45,535 nt of DNA, from the NCBI GenBank assembly GCA_051650105.1, contig JBOFIJ010000022.1, positions 1 through 45,535 on the forward strand, written 5' to 3'. Below the pieces are notes generated by a model. It had not been told where the DNA came from, searched no databases, and saw only the letters and a list, made by a program, of their open reading frames with translations. This DNA comes from CAMWXW01 sp051650105. Its GTDB lineage: Bacteria > Desulfobacterota > Desulfovibrionia > Desulfovibrionales > Desulfovibrionaceae. Position numbers and translations under genes: made by a program. Numbering within the stretch: position 1 is the first letter of the stretch; the number at the start of each line of letters is the position of its first letter. Positions 27,032-35,924 of this stretch are shown one piece after another.

Positions 27032-27225
27032 AGTATGTGCTTTTTTCCCAAATGTTTTCAACCTTCATTTCATATCATTATTTTTATTTCAGAAATTTTT
27101 CAAATAGAGACTTTTTGTATTAACGTTAATAAAAGGTCTTACTATATATTCAGAATCAGTATCGATATCAATACTGATATTTGCTCCTCTTTTTATACCA
27201 TTCTTATGTAGTTTTACACTTTCCA

Positions 27226-28152
27226 CTACTGTAATAATATACTCCCTCTATATTCCTCAATATCCTTAATGCCAAGTTTTATGCATAATTCCTCCACCTC
27301 TTTTACTAGAGCAAAAGACCGCGTTGGTTCCATAAAATTCGCTGTTCCTATTTGTACTCCCGATGCTCCTACCAATATAAATTCCAGCACGTCCTCCGCT
27401 GTTATAACACCTCCAGAAGCTATTACCGGTATTGCCACATGGTTACATACCTCGTGCACACAATGTAGCGCAATATGTTTTATACAAGGACCAGAAAGAC
27501 CACCTTTACCATTAGCAATTCTTGATTTTTTCGTATAAATATTCACAGCCATAGCGTTCACTGTATTAATACAGGAAATAAAATCTGCTCCAGAAGCCTC
27601 TGCTACCTTTGCCATATAAGCGATATCCGTTACATTTGGGCTTAACTTCACACACACAGCCTTACCATTAGATTTCTTTGCAACAGCTTCTACTACCTTT
27701 GCCAAAGCCTTTGGATCTTGTCCAAAAGCAATACCACCCTCTTTTACATTGGGGCATGAAACATTCACTTCTACACCGTGCACAGTATCTTCCTGAGTTA
27801 TTATATCTGTTAACGTGGCAAAATCCTCTTTTGATTGAGCATAGAGATTTGTAAATACTACTGCTTTATGCTTTTTTAACTCTGGCAATGTGTTTTTAAT
27901 ACAATATTCCACACCATAATTTTGTAAACCTATTGCATTGATAAGACCTCCCGCAACTTCAACAACACGCGGCATGGCATTACCGCTTCTTGCCTGTAAA
28001 GATATGCCTTTTAAAACAAGTGCACCTAATTCTGATAAAACACCATATGGAATAAATTCCATCCCATAACCAAAAGTACCAGAAGCCGTCCATATAACAT
28101 TTTTTGTTTCTAAAACAGTATCCTTATAAGGCAATGTCATTGTAGATTTCAT
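27226..28152 (-). CDS. pyrD: Dihydroorotate dehydrogenase class 1B, catalytic subunit
   Basis: Oxidises dihydroorotate to orotate in pyrimidine synthesis; class 1B works as a heterotetramer with PyrK and uses NAD+. The 308-residue TIM barrel has NVIWTASGTFGYG, LINAIGLQNYGVE, VEVNVSCPNVKEGG with the catalytic Cys of class 1, VKLSPNV, INTVNAMAV and IPVIASGGV. The gene starts about 9 bases after pyrK on the same strand, which supports the class 1B call. No other pyr genes are in the window. Confidence 0.95.
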   Translation of the reverse strand: MKSTMTLPYKDTVLETKNVIWTASGTFGYGMEFIPYGVLSELGALVLKGISLQARSGNAMPRVVEVAGGLINAIGLQNYGVEYCIKNTLPELKKHKAVVFTNLYAQSKEDFATLTDIITQEDTVHGVEVNVSCPNVKEGGIAFGQDPKALAKVVEAVAKKSNGKAVCVKLSPNVTDIAYMAKVAEASGADFISCINTVNAMAVNIYTKKSRIANGKGGLSGPCIKHIALHCVHEVCNHVAIPVIASGGVITAEDVLEFILVGASGVQIGTANFMEPTRSFALVKEVEELCIKLGIKDIEEYRGSILLQ

Positions 28153-28161
28153 ATATCCCTC

Positions 28162-28968
28162 TTACAATATAATATGTTGTGCTTCAAATATCGGTCCCTC
28201 TGTGCAAGATTGTACATAACTATTACGTAAAATTTCTTTTGGATATATAGCTGTTGTTTTACACACACATGCAAGACAAACTCCTATCCCACACATCATT
28301 TGTTCTTCTACAGATATTTCTGTGTATATTGAATTCTCTACCGCATGTCTTTGTACTGTGCGTAAAAGAGGAAGTGGTCCACAAACAAGCACTTTTCCAT
28401 CACTGTATTCTTTCATTGTGTTATGAATTATTTCTAAAAAACCTGCTAATGGGTATTTGTCTGTATCATAAGCAAGACTCTTCAAACATTGTTCAGCTAC
28501 ACTTTCATAAGGATATGATTCTAGTGGAATTCTGTGTCCAAATAAAAATTCAACATTCTTTGTACAATATTGTTGTGTATACCCAACAAAAGGAGCTATT
28601 CCAATACCGCCAGCAATAATAAGCATTTTCCCTTCTGCAGAAGAACTATATGTATTCCCAAGGGGACCCCATACCTGAACGTTATCTCCCACACATAAAT
28701 ACGACATTTTTGTTGTTATCTTACCCTGTGCTAAAAAATATAATTCTATACATCCTGCCGATATATTTGCTATAGAAAAAGGCCTTCCAAATAGAGTATT
28801 TCCACACATATCTGGAAACCGTAACATAACAAATTGTCCCGGCTTATATTGGGAAAAAGACGTATTTACTTCTGGATAAGACAGTATAAGGTGAAATATT
28901 TTTGAATCATTCCGAGTTTCTTCTAATAGCTCTACACGCATATCGGTATATTGTTGAACACTTTCCAT
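28162..28968 (-). CDS. pyrK: Dihydroorotate dehydrogenase electron transfer subunit
   Basis: Carries FAD and a [2Fe-2S] cluster and passes electrons from PyrD to NAD+. The product has a ferredoxin-reductase-like fold: GQFVMLRF and GRPFSIANIS (flavin binding), IIAGGIGIAPFVG (nucleotide binding), and MMCGIGVCLACVC with a later SCTEGPIF giving the C-x4-C-x2-C...C cluster pattern. Two starts are possible: ATG 28986 or ATG 28968. I prefer 28968 because a TATACT -10-like box overlaps the first codons of the longer form. 268 residues from that start. Confidence 0.94.
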   Translation of the reverse strand: MESVQQYTDMRVELLEETRNDSKIFHLILSYPEVNTSFSQYKPGQFVMLRFPDMCGNTLFGRPFSIANISAGCIELYFLAQGKITTKMSYLCVGDNVQVWGPLGNTYSSSAEGKMLIIAGGIGIAPFVGYTQQYCTKNVEFLFGHRIPLESYPYESVAEQCLKSLAYDTDKYPLAGFLEIIHNTMKEYSDGKVLVCGPLPLLRTVQRHAVENSIYTEISVEEQMMCGIGVCLACVCKTTAIYPKEILRNSYVQSCTEGPIFEAQHIIL

Positions 28969-28974
28969 GCGCCT

Positions 28975-28983
28975 AGTATAGCA
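28975..28983 (-). promoter_or_regulatory. Extended -10 box abutting the pyrK start
   Basis: Minus strand TGCTATACT (28975-28983) is an extended -10 sequence. Its 3' end is 6 bases from the pyrK ATG at 28968, so a transcript would start at about the A of ATG. No good -35 is visible, as is common for extended -10 promoters. Pattern only. Confidence 0.35.
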
Positions 28984-28986
28984 CAT

Positions 28987-29811
28987 ATTATTAAAAAGTA
29001 TAGAAAATTATCTCTACAATATTTATGAAGCTTCAATAAATAATGTTTATTTTTATTCTATTTAGTATCTTACTATGAGAAAAATATCGTATTGATTACT
29101 ATCTCAAATACATTTTTTCTTTGAAAGAACTCTCTTGTCTCTTTTTTACCTTTTTGTATTTTTACAAAAAGAGACATACAGACTATACTAAGTCCATCAC
29201 AGTTCTCAAATGTATAGGCTATCTATATCAAAAAAAGATAGCGGGCTAATTTCATATTGCACATAAAACGATTAGATATATCCTTAACCAATGCATCACT
29301 TTACATAAAAATGTTAGAAAAAAGACAAGGAGATTCTAGAAAATACCTTTTATCTATTTAAAGAAAATACAATATTAAACCATGAACACTACCTCGTTTC
29401 CAAACTGAAACAAAGAATACCCCACTAAAGTTACTAACTATAAAACAGTATAGAACCCTACCAATAGTATAATTTATTTAATAAAGATAAAATAACAGCA
29501 TTACATACATATTGATACTAACTCACTTTATTGTATAAAACATTATCTACAATACAAAGCATATATTCGCTTTCAAATACACACATTTTTTTGAACACTA
29601 CTAAAGAGAGTACTCCTATTGTAAAAAGTATATAAACATGCAATGGAAAAGCCACTTCTTTGTATATATGCTCACGTACCCACTACACTTTACGTATTTT
29701 TTATTGTTAATATAGAATATAAAATGTACGAAAAAATGGTATTACATTCTTATCTTTAGTGTATTTTTTACTTTACAAAAGCTCCACGAATAACACTTTT
29801 TTATGAAATAA
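28987..29811. other. Gene-poor region with hairpins
   Basis: About 825 AT-rich bases without a gene. Notable structures: an 11-base inverted repeat, TGTCTCTTTTT at 29136-29146 and AAAAAGAGACA at 29166-29176, and a 7-base one (GCTATCT at 29218-29224, AGATAGC at 29237-29243). Neither has the layout of a clear terminator for a neighbouring gene. Confidence 0.45.
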
Positions 29812-30933
29812 TTATTTCTTTGTAACAATAGCACTATAAAGTGCTATTGTTTCCTTCAAGAAGATACTATCTGAAATTCGCCCTCTTGTTATATTTCCTA
29901 CATCTAAAAGCTCTTGCAAATAGTGAGGAGAAGAGAGACAATGCACTATAGCATTCTTTATATTTTTTGTTCTTGTTTTCTCATTTTCCACAGAGATAAG
30001 ATATTTTTTAGGAAGTAAATCTGGCATAACTCCAACGTCTGTTGCAAGTAAAGGTCTTTGACAAGACAGTATTTCCAATGCAACACGTGCTATAGTTTCT
30101 GAACCCAAAGAAGCTATCATAGCAATATCCATAACACAAATATGCCCTGGGATATCCTCACAATGACCTGTTATTGTTGTTATTTGTTCTATACCAGCTT
30201 CTTGTACCCATTGCTCTATCTGTTCTTGTTCAATACCAGAAGAAAAACCAACTAAAAGCAAACGTAGTGCAGTATTGTTATTTTCCGAATATATTTCCCC
30301 AACAGCTGCAATAACCTCTCTTTGCCCTTTCACCCAATCAAATCTTCCAACAATACCCAAAACAATGCTATCTTCAGTAAAAGAATATTGTTTACGCAGT
30401 AATTCCCTTTTTTCTTGCGAAAAAGAAAATACCTCCTGGTTAACTCCTCCTAAAATAGTATGTATTCTTTCTTTTGGAAGAGAAAACACTGTTTCAAAAG
30501 CCTTTGCCATATACGAATTGGTGGCAACAATACCATCAAAAGAATACGTATGCATTACTTTATTGGGAATATTATCTTGCGGTAAACGTTGATCTCCTCT
30601 TGTACGTATTAGTTTATAGGGGAGTATCATTTTTGCCAAAGCCCAAAATATAACAAACTCGCCTCTATGACAATTCACAATATTCGGCTTAAAAGAACGT
30701 AAGAGAGTAAGCAACTTAATAGACGTATACAATATAGTAAACGGATTCACACTATTTAAATTACCATACACAGTTTTTATACCTAATTCTTTCGCTTTCT
30801 TGTCTGCTGGACTATTTTTTATTGTAACAATAAGGACATCATGACCAGCCTTTTGCAGCAAAGAAGAGAGAAGTACTGCATACCAAGCAGTTGCATTATA
30901 CCAGCGGACGTTGATGATTTGTATTATCTTCAT
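29812..30933 (-). CDS. GT4-family glycosyltransferase
   Basis: A 373-residue GT-B fold enzyme that probably moves a sugar from a nucleotide sugar to an envelope glycan. The N-terminal acceptor domain begins MKIIQIINVRWYN. The C-terminal donor domain has VLGIVGRFDWVKGQREVI, LLLVGFSSG, and SLGSETIARVALEILSCQRPLLATDVGVMPDLL, the E-x7-E region of family GT4. It follows tatA by 11 bases and shares its transcript. The kdsB gene elsewhere in the window fits LPS-type glycan synthesis, but the acceptor is not known. The last codons form a perfect hairpin (see 29826). Confidence 0.88.
   Translation of the reverse strand: MKIIQIINVRWYNATAWYAVLLSSLLQKAGHDVLIVTIKNSPADKKAKELGIKTVYGNLNSVNPFTILYTSIKLLTLLRSFKPNIVNCHRGEFVIFWALAKMILPYKLIRTRGDQRLPQDNIPNKVMHTYSFDGIVATNSYMAKAFETVFSLPKERIHTILGGVNQEVFSFSQEKRELLRKQYSFTEDSIVLGIVGRFDWVKGQREVIAAVGEIYSENNNTALRLLLVGFSSGIEQEQIEQWVQEAGIEQITTITGHCEDIPGHICVMDIAMIASLGSETIARVALEILSCQRPLLATDVGVMPDLLPKKYLISVENEKTRTKNIKNAIVHCLSSPHYLQELLDVGNITRGRISDSIFLKETIALYSAIVTKK
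29826..29849 (-). repeat. Perfect 10-bp hairpin in the 3' end of the glycosyltransferase gene
   Basis: CAATAGCACT (29826-29835), loop of 4, and its exact complement (29840-29849) fall in the last codons of the gene. No T-run follows immediately on the minus strand, so it is not a textbook terminator, but it may protect the mRNA end or aid termination. Confidence 0.5.
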
Positions 30934-30944
30934 ATAGACACAAT

Positions 30945-31142
30945 TTACTCATCTTTCGGCTCTTCTGTTTTCTTTGAAGATTTATCGGTAATATCAATTT
31001 CTTCTGGCTCTGTCGTTGCCTTCTTAAAATTCTTTATGGCTTTACCTAAACCCGCACCTATCTCTGGTAAACGAGCAGCACCAAAGACAACTAAACCTAT
31101 CACCAAAACAACAACAATTTCTTGAACACCTAAACCAAACAT
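30945..31142 (-). CDS. tatA: Twin-arginine translocase subunit TatA/E
   Basis: Pore-forming component of the Tat pathway, which exports folded proteins. The 65-residue protein has a short N-terminal membrane helix (MFGLGVQEIVVVLVIGLVVFG), the FGAARLPEIGAGLGKAIKNFKKA hinge and amphipathic helix, and an acidic/basic tail. An AGGAGG site lies 6 bases before the ATG. tatC and tatB are not here. It leads a two-gene operon with the glycosyltransferase and is divergent from valS. Confidence 0.93.
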   Translation of the reverse strand: MFGLGVQEIVVVLVIGLVVFGAARLPEIGAGLGKAIKNFKKATTEPEEIDITDKSSKKTEEPKDE

Positions 31143-31303
31143 AGGAGACCTCCTTATAAAGCACAGCCAAGCTCGTTATGGTATCTTTTCTTCCACACAA
31201 AGTCAAATATTTTTAACGAGCTCCCCTCACTCTTTTTTCTTGTGTCTTTTTTTCTTCTATGTTACTCTCACAAAGTAATACCGTCATCTTGGAGCACTAT
31301 TTT

Positions 31304-33940
31304 ATGGGGAAAACCTTAGAAAAAAGCTATATACCTCACACTGTTGAAACATATTGGCGGACATATTGGGAAGAAAATCACTCCTTTAAAGCCACTATCG
31401 ATTCTTCCAAAGAGCCTTACTGTATTGTTATTCCCCCACCAAATGTTACAGGGTCTCTTCATATGGGGCACGCCCTTAACCTTACACTTCAAGATATTTT
31501 ATGCAGATTTGCTAGGCAAAATGGAAAGTCCGTTTTATGGATACCAGGTACAGATCACGCTGGAATAGCAACACAAAATGTTGTTGAGAAAATGCTTGCA
31601 AAAGAGAATATTTCTAGACACGATCTTGGTAGAGAAAAATTTATTGAAAAAATTTGGGAATGGAAAAAAGAATATGGAGATAAAATTCTGCATCAAATTA
31701 CTATGATGGGAGCCTCTGTTGATTGGAGTAGAGAACGCTTTACTATGGATGAAGGTCTTTCAAAAGCTGTAAGAACACTCTTTGTTTCTCTTTATAACGA
31801 TGGATATATTTACAAAGGTAATTATATTATTAATTGGTGTTCAAGATGTTCAACGGCCCTTGCAGATGATGAAGTTGAGCACGTTCCACAAAAAACGCAT
31901 CTGTGGAGTATTCGGTATCCTGTTCTACATTCCACTCACTCTCTTGTTGTTGCCACAACACGGCCTGAAACACTTCTTGGAGATTCTGCACTTTGTGTTC
32001 ACCCAGAAGATGAGCGCTATGCACACTATATAGGATCTTATGTTACTGTTCCTCTTACACAAAGAGTTATTCCTGTAATCGCAGATAGTTATGTAGATAA
32101 AGATTTTGGAACAGGTATTCTTAAAGTTACTCCCGCACACGATCATAACGATTGGGACCTTGGACAAAAGCATTCCTTAGAAAGTATACAAGTTATTAAC
32201 GAACACGGTATAATGAATGAAAATGCTCTTAATTATGAAGGTCTTCATAAAGATGATGCACGCAAAGCTATTATAAATGACCTTGAACAACAAGGCTTTC
32301 TTCTTTCCACTGAAAATTTAGAAAATACAGTTGGCTCTTGCTATAGATGCAGAACAATTATCGAACCACATGTTTCAGAACAATGGTTTGTTGCTTCTAA
32401 AAAATTGGCTCCTATGGCCCGTGCCGCTGTCCCACAAGATACCTCTATTTTTCCAAAACAATGGGAAAAAACATATTACGCGTGGCTCGATTCTATACGA
32501 GATTGGTGTATTAGTAGGCAAATATGGTGGGGACATAGAATACCTGCTTGGACTTGTTCTCATTGTCAACATATTACGGTGACCATTGAAGATCCTTCTC
32601 AATGCGGTGCCTGTGGATCCTCTTCTATTACACAAGAAACAGATGTTTTAGACACATGGTTTTCTTCCTCTCTTTGGCCTTTTAGCACCTTAGGATACCC
32701 TGAAAAAACAAAAGAACTAGCCTATTTCTATCCCACTGCTACACTAGTAACTGGCTTTGATATACTTTTTTTCTGGGTTGCCAGAATGATGATGATGGGA
32801 ATATATGCAACACAACATGTCCCCTTTAAAGAAGTCTATATTCACGCACTTGTTAGAGACGCTAATGGAAAGAAAATGTCTAAATCAACCGGCAATGTTA
32901 TAGACCCCCTTGTGATGATAGAACGTTATGGAACAGATAGCTTACGGTTCACCCTTACCTCTTTTGCTGCTATGGGAAGAGATATTAAACTTTCTGAAGA
33001 ACGTATTGAAGGCTACAGACATTTTGTTAATAAATTATGGAATGCCACTCGTTTTGTTATTATGAATCTTGCGCCTGAAACAACAACGTTCTCTCATTCT
33101 ACCACACAACTCCCACTGCATCATTATTGGATTCTCCATACTCTAGAAAAAACAAAACACAATGTTCACACTGCCCTTTCTACATACCAGTTTAATGAAG
33201 CAGCACAAATACTGTATAAATTTATTTGGAATGACTTTTGTGATTGCTTTCTAGAATATGCAAAAGTGGATATACAACACGAGAGTTTTGAACACACAAA
33301 GTCTCTTATGCTCACTGTTCTAGAACAAATACTTATTGTACTACACCCCATTATGCCTTTTATTACAGCAGAGCTTTTTTCTTATCTACCTCACAGCAAA
33401 GATAACGATATCTCAAAAGAAAGCTTTCCTCCACAATGCACCACTTTTGTATCTATGCCTCATGAAAGTGACATGCTCTATATACAAGAAATTATTTACG
33501 GCATACGAACAATTCGTGCTGAACTTTCTATTGCTCCTCGTAAGAAACCAACTCTCACCATATGTCTTAGTTCTCCAAATAAAAAAATACTTATCGAACA
33601 CTATAGCACACATATTATGTCATTAGCAGGCATTAACAATATTCATTTCGTAGATAACTCATTTTCTTTTGACACGTTTGCAACACAGAATATTCAAAGT
33701 GATACTATAGCCATCCATCTTAACGAAATAGAAAGCATTGAAGTTGAAGTACAAAGACTAGAAAAAGAACTTAGCAAAATGAAAAAAGACTACGAAAAAA
33801 CGAGACAAAAGTTGTCCAATCCACAATATCTAGAAAAGGTCCCTAAAGATATTTTGGAAAAAGAACAAAATAAAGAGAAAACGTTATCCTCTTCTATTGA
33901 AAAAGTGACGCATACTCTTTATAAATTAACCTCTCTATAA
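31304..33940 (+). CDS. valS: Valyl-tRNA synthetase
   Basis: Charges tRNA-Val. From ATG 31304 (MGKTLEKSYIPHTVE, with GGAG about 10 bases upstream) the product is 878 residues, the normal length; the earlier ATG at 31259 has no ribosome site and adds 15 non-conserved residues. Motifs: PPPNVTGSLHMGHALN (HIGH class), GTDHAGIATQ, the editing domain (VATTRPETLLGD), KKMSKSTGNVIDP (KMSKS), and the C-terminal coiled-coil arm (VQRLEKELSKMKKDYEKTRQ). Single gene by spacing. Confidence 0.97.
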   Translation: MGKTLEKSYIPHTVETYWRTYWEENHSFKATIDSSKEPYCIVIPPPNVTGSLHMGHALNLTLQDILCRFARQNGKSVLWIPGTDHAGIATQNVVEKMLAKENISRHDLGREKFIEKIWEWKKEYGDKILHQITMMGASVDWSRERFTMDEGLSKAVRTLFVSLYNDGYIYKGNYIINWCSRCSTALADDEVEHVPQKTHLWSIRYPVLHSTHSLVVATTRPETLLGDSALCVHPEDERYAHYIGSYVTVPLTQRVIPVIADSYVDKDFGTGILKVTPAHDHNDWDLGQKHSLESIQVINEHGIMNENALNYEGLHKDDARKAIINDLEQQGFLLSTENLENTVGSCYRCRTIIEPHVSEQWFVASKKLAPMARAAVPQDTSIFPKQWEKTYYAWLDSIRDWCISRQIWWGHRIPAWTCSHCQHITVTIEDPSQCGACGSSSITQETDVLDTWFSSSLWPFSTLGYPEKTKELAYFYPTATLVTGFDILFFWVARMMMMGIYATQHVPFKEVYIHALVRDANGKKMSKSTGNVIDPLVMIERYGTDSLRFTLTSFAAMGRDIKLSEERIEGYRHFVNKLWNATRFVIMNLAPETTTFSHSTTQLPLHHYWILHTLEKTKHNVHTALSTYQFNEAAQILYKFIWNDFCDCFLEYAKVDIQHESFEHTKSLMLTVLEQILIVLHPIMPFITAELFSYLPHSKDNDISKESFPPQCTTFVSMPHESDMLYIQEIIYGIRTIRAELSIAPRKKPTLTICLSSPNKKILIEHYSTHIMSLAGINNIHFVDNSFSFDTFATQNIQSDTIAIHLNEIESIEVEVQRLEKELSKMKKDYEKTRQKLSNPQYLEKVPKDILEKEQNKEKTLSSSIEKVTHTLYKLTSL

Positions 33941-34050
33941 GCAATATCCTACTGTATTTAAGAATAAATATGCTCTACTTTTCTATTGCATATACAATAA
34001 AAACAAGATAAAGTGTTCCTTGTTAATTTAGAAAATAGGAGTTTATTGCT

Positions 34051-34326
34051 ATGAAACAGATATTTCTTGCTGCTTTGACAGTAGTATTATACACGAGTGT
34101 AACTTTTGCTCTTCCTCCGATGAATCGTATTGATGGAAATGGGGATGGTAAAATAACACCAGAAGAATTCGCATACAGATTTAAAGATTCAAAAAGAGAA
34201 GACTTTGATGCTATTGATGCTAATAAAGATGGTATTTTAGATAAAGCAGAAATGGATGAATATCGTAGTAAAATGGGTGGAAAACAACCAGGTAAAACAA
34301 GAGAAGGCACATATCCTTCTCTATAA
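34051..34326 (+). CDS. Secreted EF-hand calcium-binding protein
   Basis: A 91-residue exported protein: signal peptide (residues 1 to about 20, ending TFA) then two EF-hand loops, DGNGDGKITPEE and DANKDGILDKAE, each with Asp or Asn at positions 1, 3 and 5 and Glu at position 12. It likely binds Ca2+ outside the inner membrane. TAGGAG precedes the ATG and a strong terminator follows, so it is a single-gene unit. Partner and function unknown. Confidence 0.85.
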   Translation: MKQIFLAALTVVLYTSVTFALPPMNRIDGNGDGKITPEEFAYRFKDSKREDFDAIDANKDGILDKAEMDEYRSKMGGKQPGKTREGTYPSL

Positions 34327-34350
34327 TACTTTTTGCTATATATATTCAAT

Positions 34351-34385
34351 AAAAGTGAGCCTCTATACTTTACAGGCTCACTTTT
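34351..34385 (+). terminator. Rho-independent terminator after the EF-hand gene
   Basis: AAAAGTGAGCCT (34351-34362) pairs perfectly with AGGCTCACTTTT (34374-34385) around an 11-base loop, ending in a T-run. It lies 25 bases after the stop codon. Confidence 0.88.
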
Positions 34386-34686
34386 TGTTTATGCATCTAT
34401 AGTAATTCCTTTTTTCAACACTTCGTATTTAAAAGAATTCTATTGTAAGAATATCTTATACAAGCTCTTTGCCATTCATATAATATCATTTTTTTTGTTT
34501 TGCTATATTTATTCTCATATTTATAGAATAGTACATACAAATGAATATCTTTTTCTATGCTATATATCCCGTCACAATAAAACCATATTTTTACAAAACC
34601 ATTCGCTTTATCTGTTTCTTCGACAGATAATACAAATTTACGGTATTTCAGTGCATTCCTAAAACATAGCTTTTCCTTATAACAAT

Positions 34687-34713
34687 ATAAAAAGACACAA
34701 TAACTATAGTGTC
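34687..34713 (-). terminator. Weak terminator after exonuclease III gene
   Basis: On the minus strand, GACAC, a 10-base loop, GTGTC and then TTTTTAT. Short stem, but correctly placed about 140 bases after the exonuclease stop. Confidence 0.4.
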
Positions 34714-34850
34714 GTTCAAAAAAAGAATACTCTTATCCTTATCTATTCAAAAAAGACAAATACATTATTTTTTCACAATTTGCACTCTATTGCCCAAATA
34801 ATATCTATTTTCCAACTCTTGCTCTATATATAGCAGCTCTTTAACAATCT

Positions 34851-35636
34851 CTATAACGACAAGGTTATCCCCACAGGGCAATGGTCCGAACCATACACAT
34901 CATCGGCTATCCACGCTTTTTGTAAAGAAGATCGCAGTTCTTCAGAGATAAATATATAATCTATTCGCCAACCAACATTCCTCTCTCTTGCCTTTGTTTT
35001 GTATGACCACCACGAATATTTTTCTACTACTTCTGGATTCATATATCTAAAAGTATCTATGTATCCCGCCTCTATAAAGGAATCTATCCATGCACGCTCT
35101 TCAGGCAAAAAACCAGATTCTTTCATATTTTGCTTTGGATGTGTTAAGTCTATTTCTTTATGTGCAGTATTGTAGTCTCCTACTGCAATAATAGGCTTTG
35201 ATTTTCTTAATTCTTTTGCATACTGTAAAAAGGCATCATAAAATTCCATTTTATACTGTAATCTTGCACTCCCATTTTGGCCATTTGGAAAATAGATATT
35301 AAGAAAATGAAACTCTGGATATTCATGGTGAAGAACTCTACCTTCATCTTGGAAACGAGTGTCTGGCAATTCTTCAGAAATGCAAAGAGGTTCTCTTTTG
35401 CTAAATGTTGCTACTCCAGAATAACCCTTTTTCTTTTTACATGCAAGCCAAGCAACATGTTGCCAATGCTGTGATGAAGGACACTCTTTGCTTGATAAAA
35501 CACAAGGATCCACTCTCGATTCCTGTATGCCGATAATATCTGCCTGTGGAAGATTTTCTACTAACCATAGCCCTTCTTCTTTTTTTTGTATTGCCCTGTA
35601 CCCATTCACATTCCAAGAATATATTGTTATATCCAC
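34851..35636 (-). CDS. xthA: Exodeoxyribonuclease III (AP endonuclease family 1)
   Basis: Cuts DNA at abasic sites and degrades 3' ends in base excision repair. I start at GTG 35636 (VDITIYSWNVNG), 7 bases after GAGG; GTG 35642 is too close to that site. The product is 261 residues. Motifs: SWNVNGYRA, IIGIQESRVD (metal Glu), GVATFSK, FPNGQNG, VGDYNTAHKEID and SDHCPVG with the catalytic His. Single gene on the minus strand, next to tRNA-His. Confidence 0.95.
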   Translation of the reverse strand: MDITIYSWNVNGYRAIQKKEEGLWLVENLPQADIIGIQESRVDPCVLSSKECPSSQHWQHVAWLACKKKKGYSGVATFSKREPLCISEELPDTRFQDEGRVLHHEYPEFHFLNIYFPNGQNGSARLQYKMEFYDAFLQYAKELRKSKPIIAVGDYNTAHKEIDLTHPKQNMKESGFLPEERAWIDSFIEAGYIDTFRYMNPEVVEKYSWWSYKTKARERNVGWRIDYIFISEELRSSLQKAWIADDVYGSDHCPVGITLSL

Positions 35637-35781
35637 CAACACACCTCAATTAAATAAAAGATACCAGTTTATAGACAGGCTCCACGTATAATTTGCTTTC
35701 ATTTTGTATAAATATATGATAGACTTAACTAATTGTTTACGATTTTGTGCAGTATAGGTAGATAGGATAAAAAGACACGTA

Positions 35782-35858
35782 TGGGGCGAACGATGGGGAT
35801 TGAACCCACGACCCTCTGAACCACAACCAGATGCTCTGCCAACTGAGCTACGTTCGCC
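35782..35858 (-). tRNA. tRNA-His (GTG), CCA encoded
   Basis: On the minus strand a full cloverleaf of 77 bases. The acceptor is eight pairs, GGCGAACG with CGTTCGCC, because tRNA-His carries the extra G-1 paired with C73; CCA (35782-35784) is encoded. The D arm has TAGCTCAGTTGGCAGAGC, the anticodon stem-loop CTGGTTGTGGTTCAG with anticodon GTG, and the T arm GTGGGTTCAATCCCCAT. All identity features are normal. Confidence 0.98.
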
Positions 35859-35867
35859 ATCCCACAC

Positions 35868-35897
35868 TGTATAACATTATTTTTCTCAATAAGTCAA
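35868..35897 (-). promoter_or_regulatory. tRNA-His promoter
   Basis: Minus strand: TTGACT (35892-35897), 18-base spacer, TATACA (35868-35873), placed 9 bases before the tRNA 5' end. Good match to a sigma-70-type promoter. Confidence 0.65.
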
Positions 35898-35924
35898 TAT
35901 CTTTGTCAATAAAAAGGAAATTAC

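Larger units (their letters stand above)
34327..34850. other. Convergent intergenic region
   Basis: About 525 bases holding two terminators (34351-34385 plus; 34687-34713 minus). The 109-codon frame at 34333-34662 starts before the terminator hairpin and reads through it; composition looks random, so I do not call it. Confidence 0.5.

Noticed and set aside
34333..34662. 109-codon plus-strand frame after the EF-hand gene
   Set aside because: It reads through a strong terminator, lacks a ribosome site and has random AT-rich composition.
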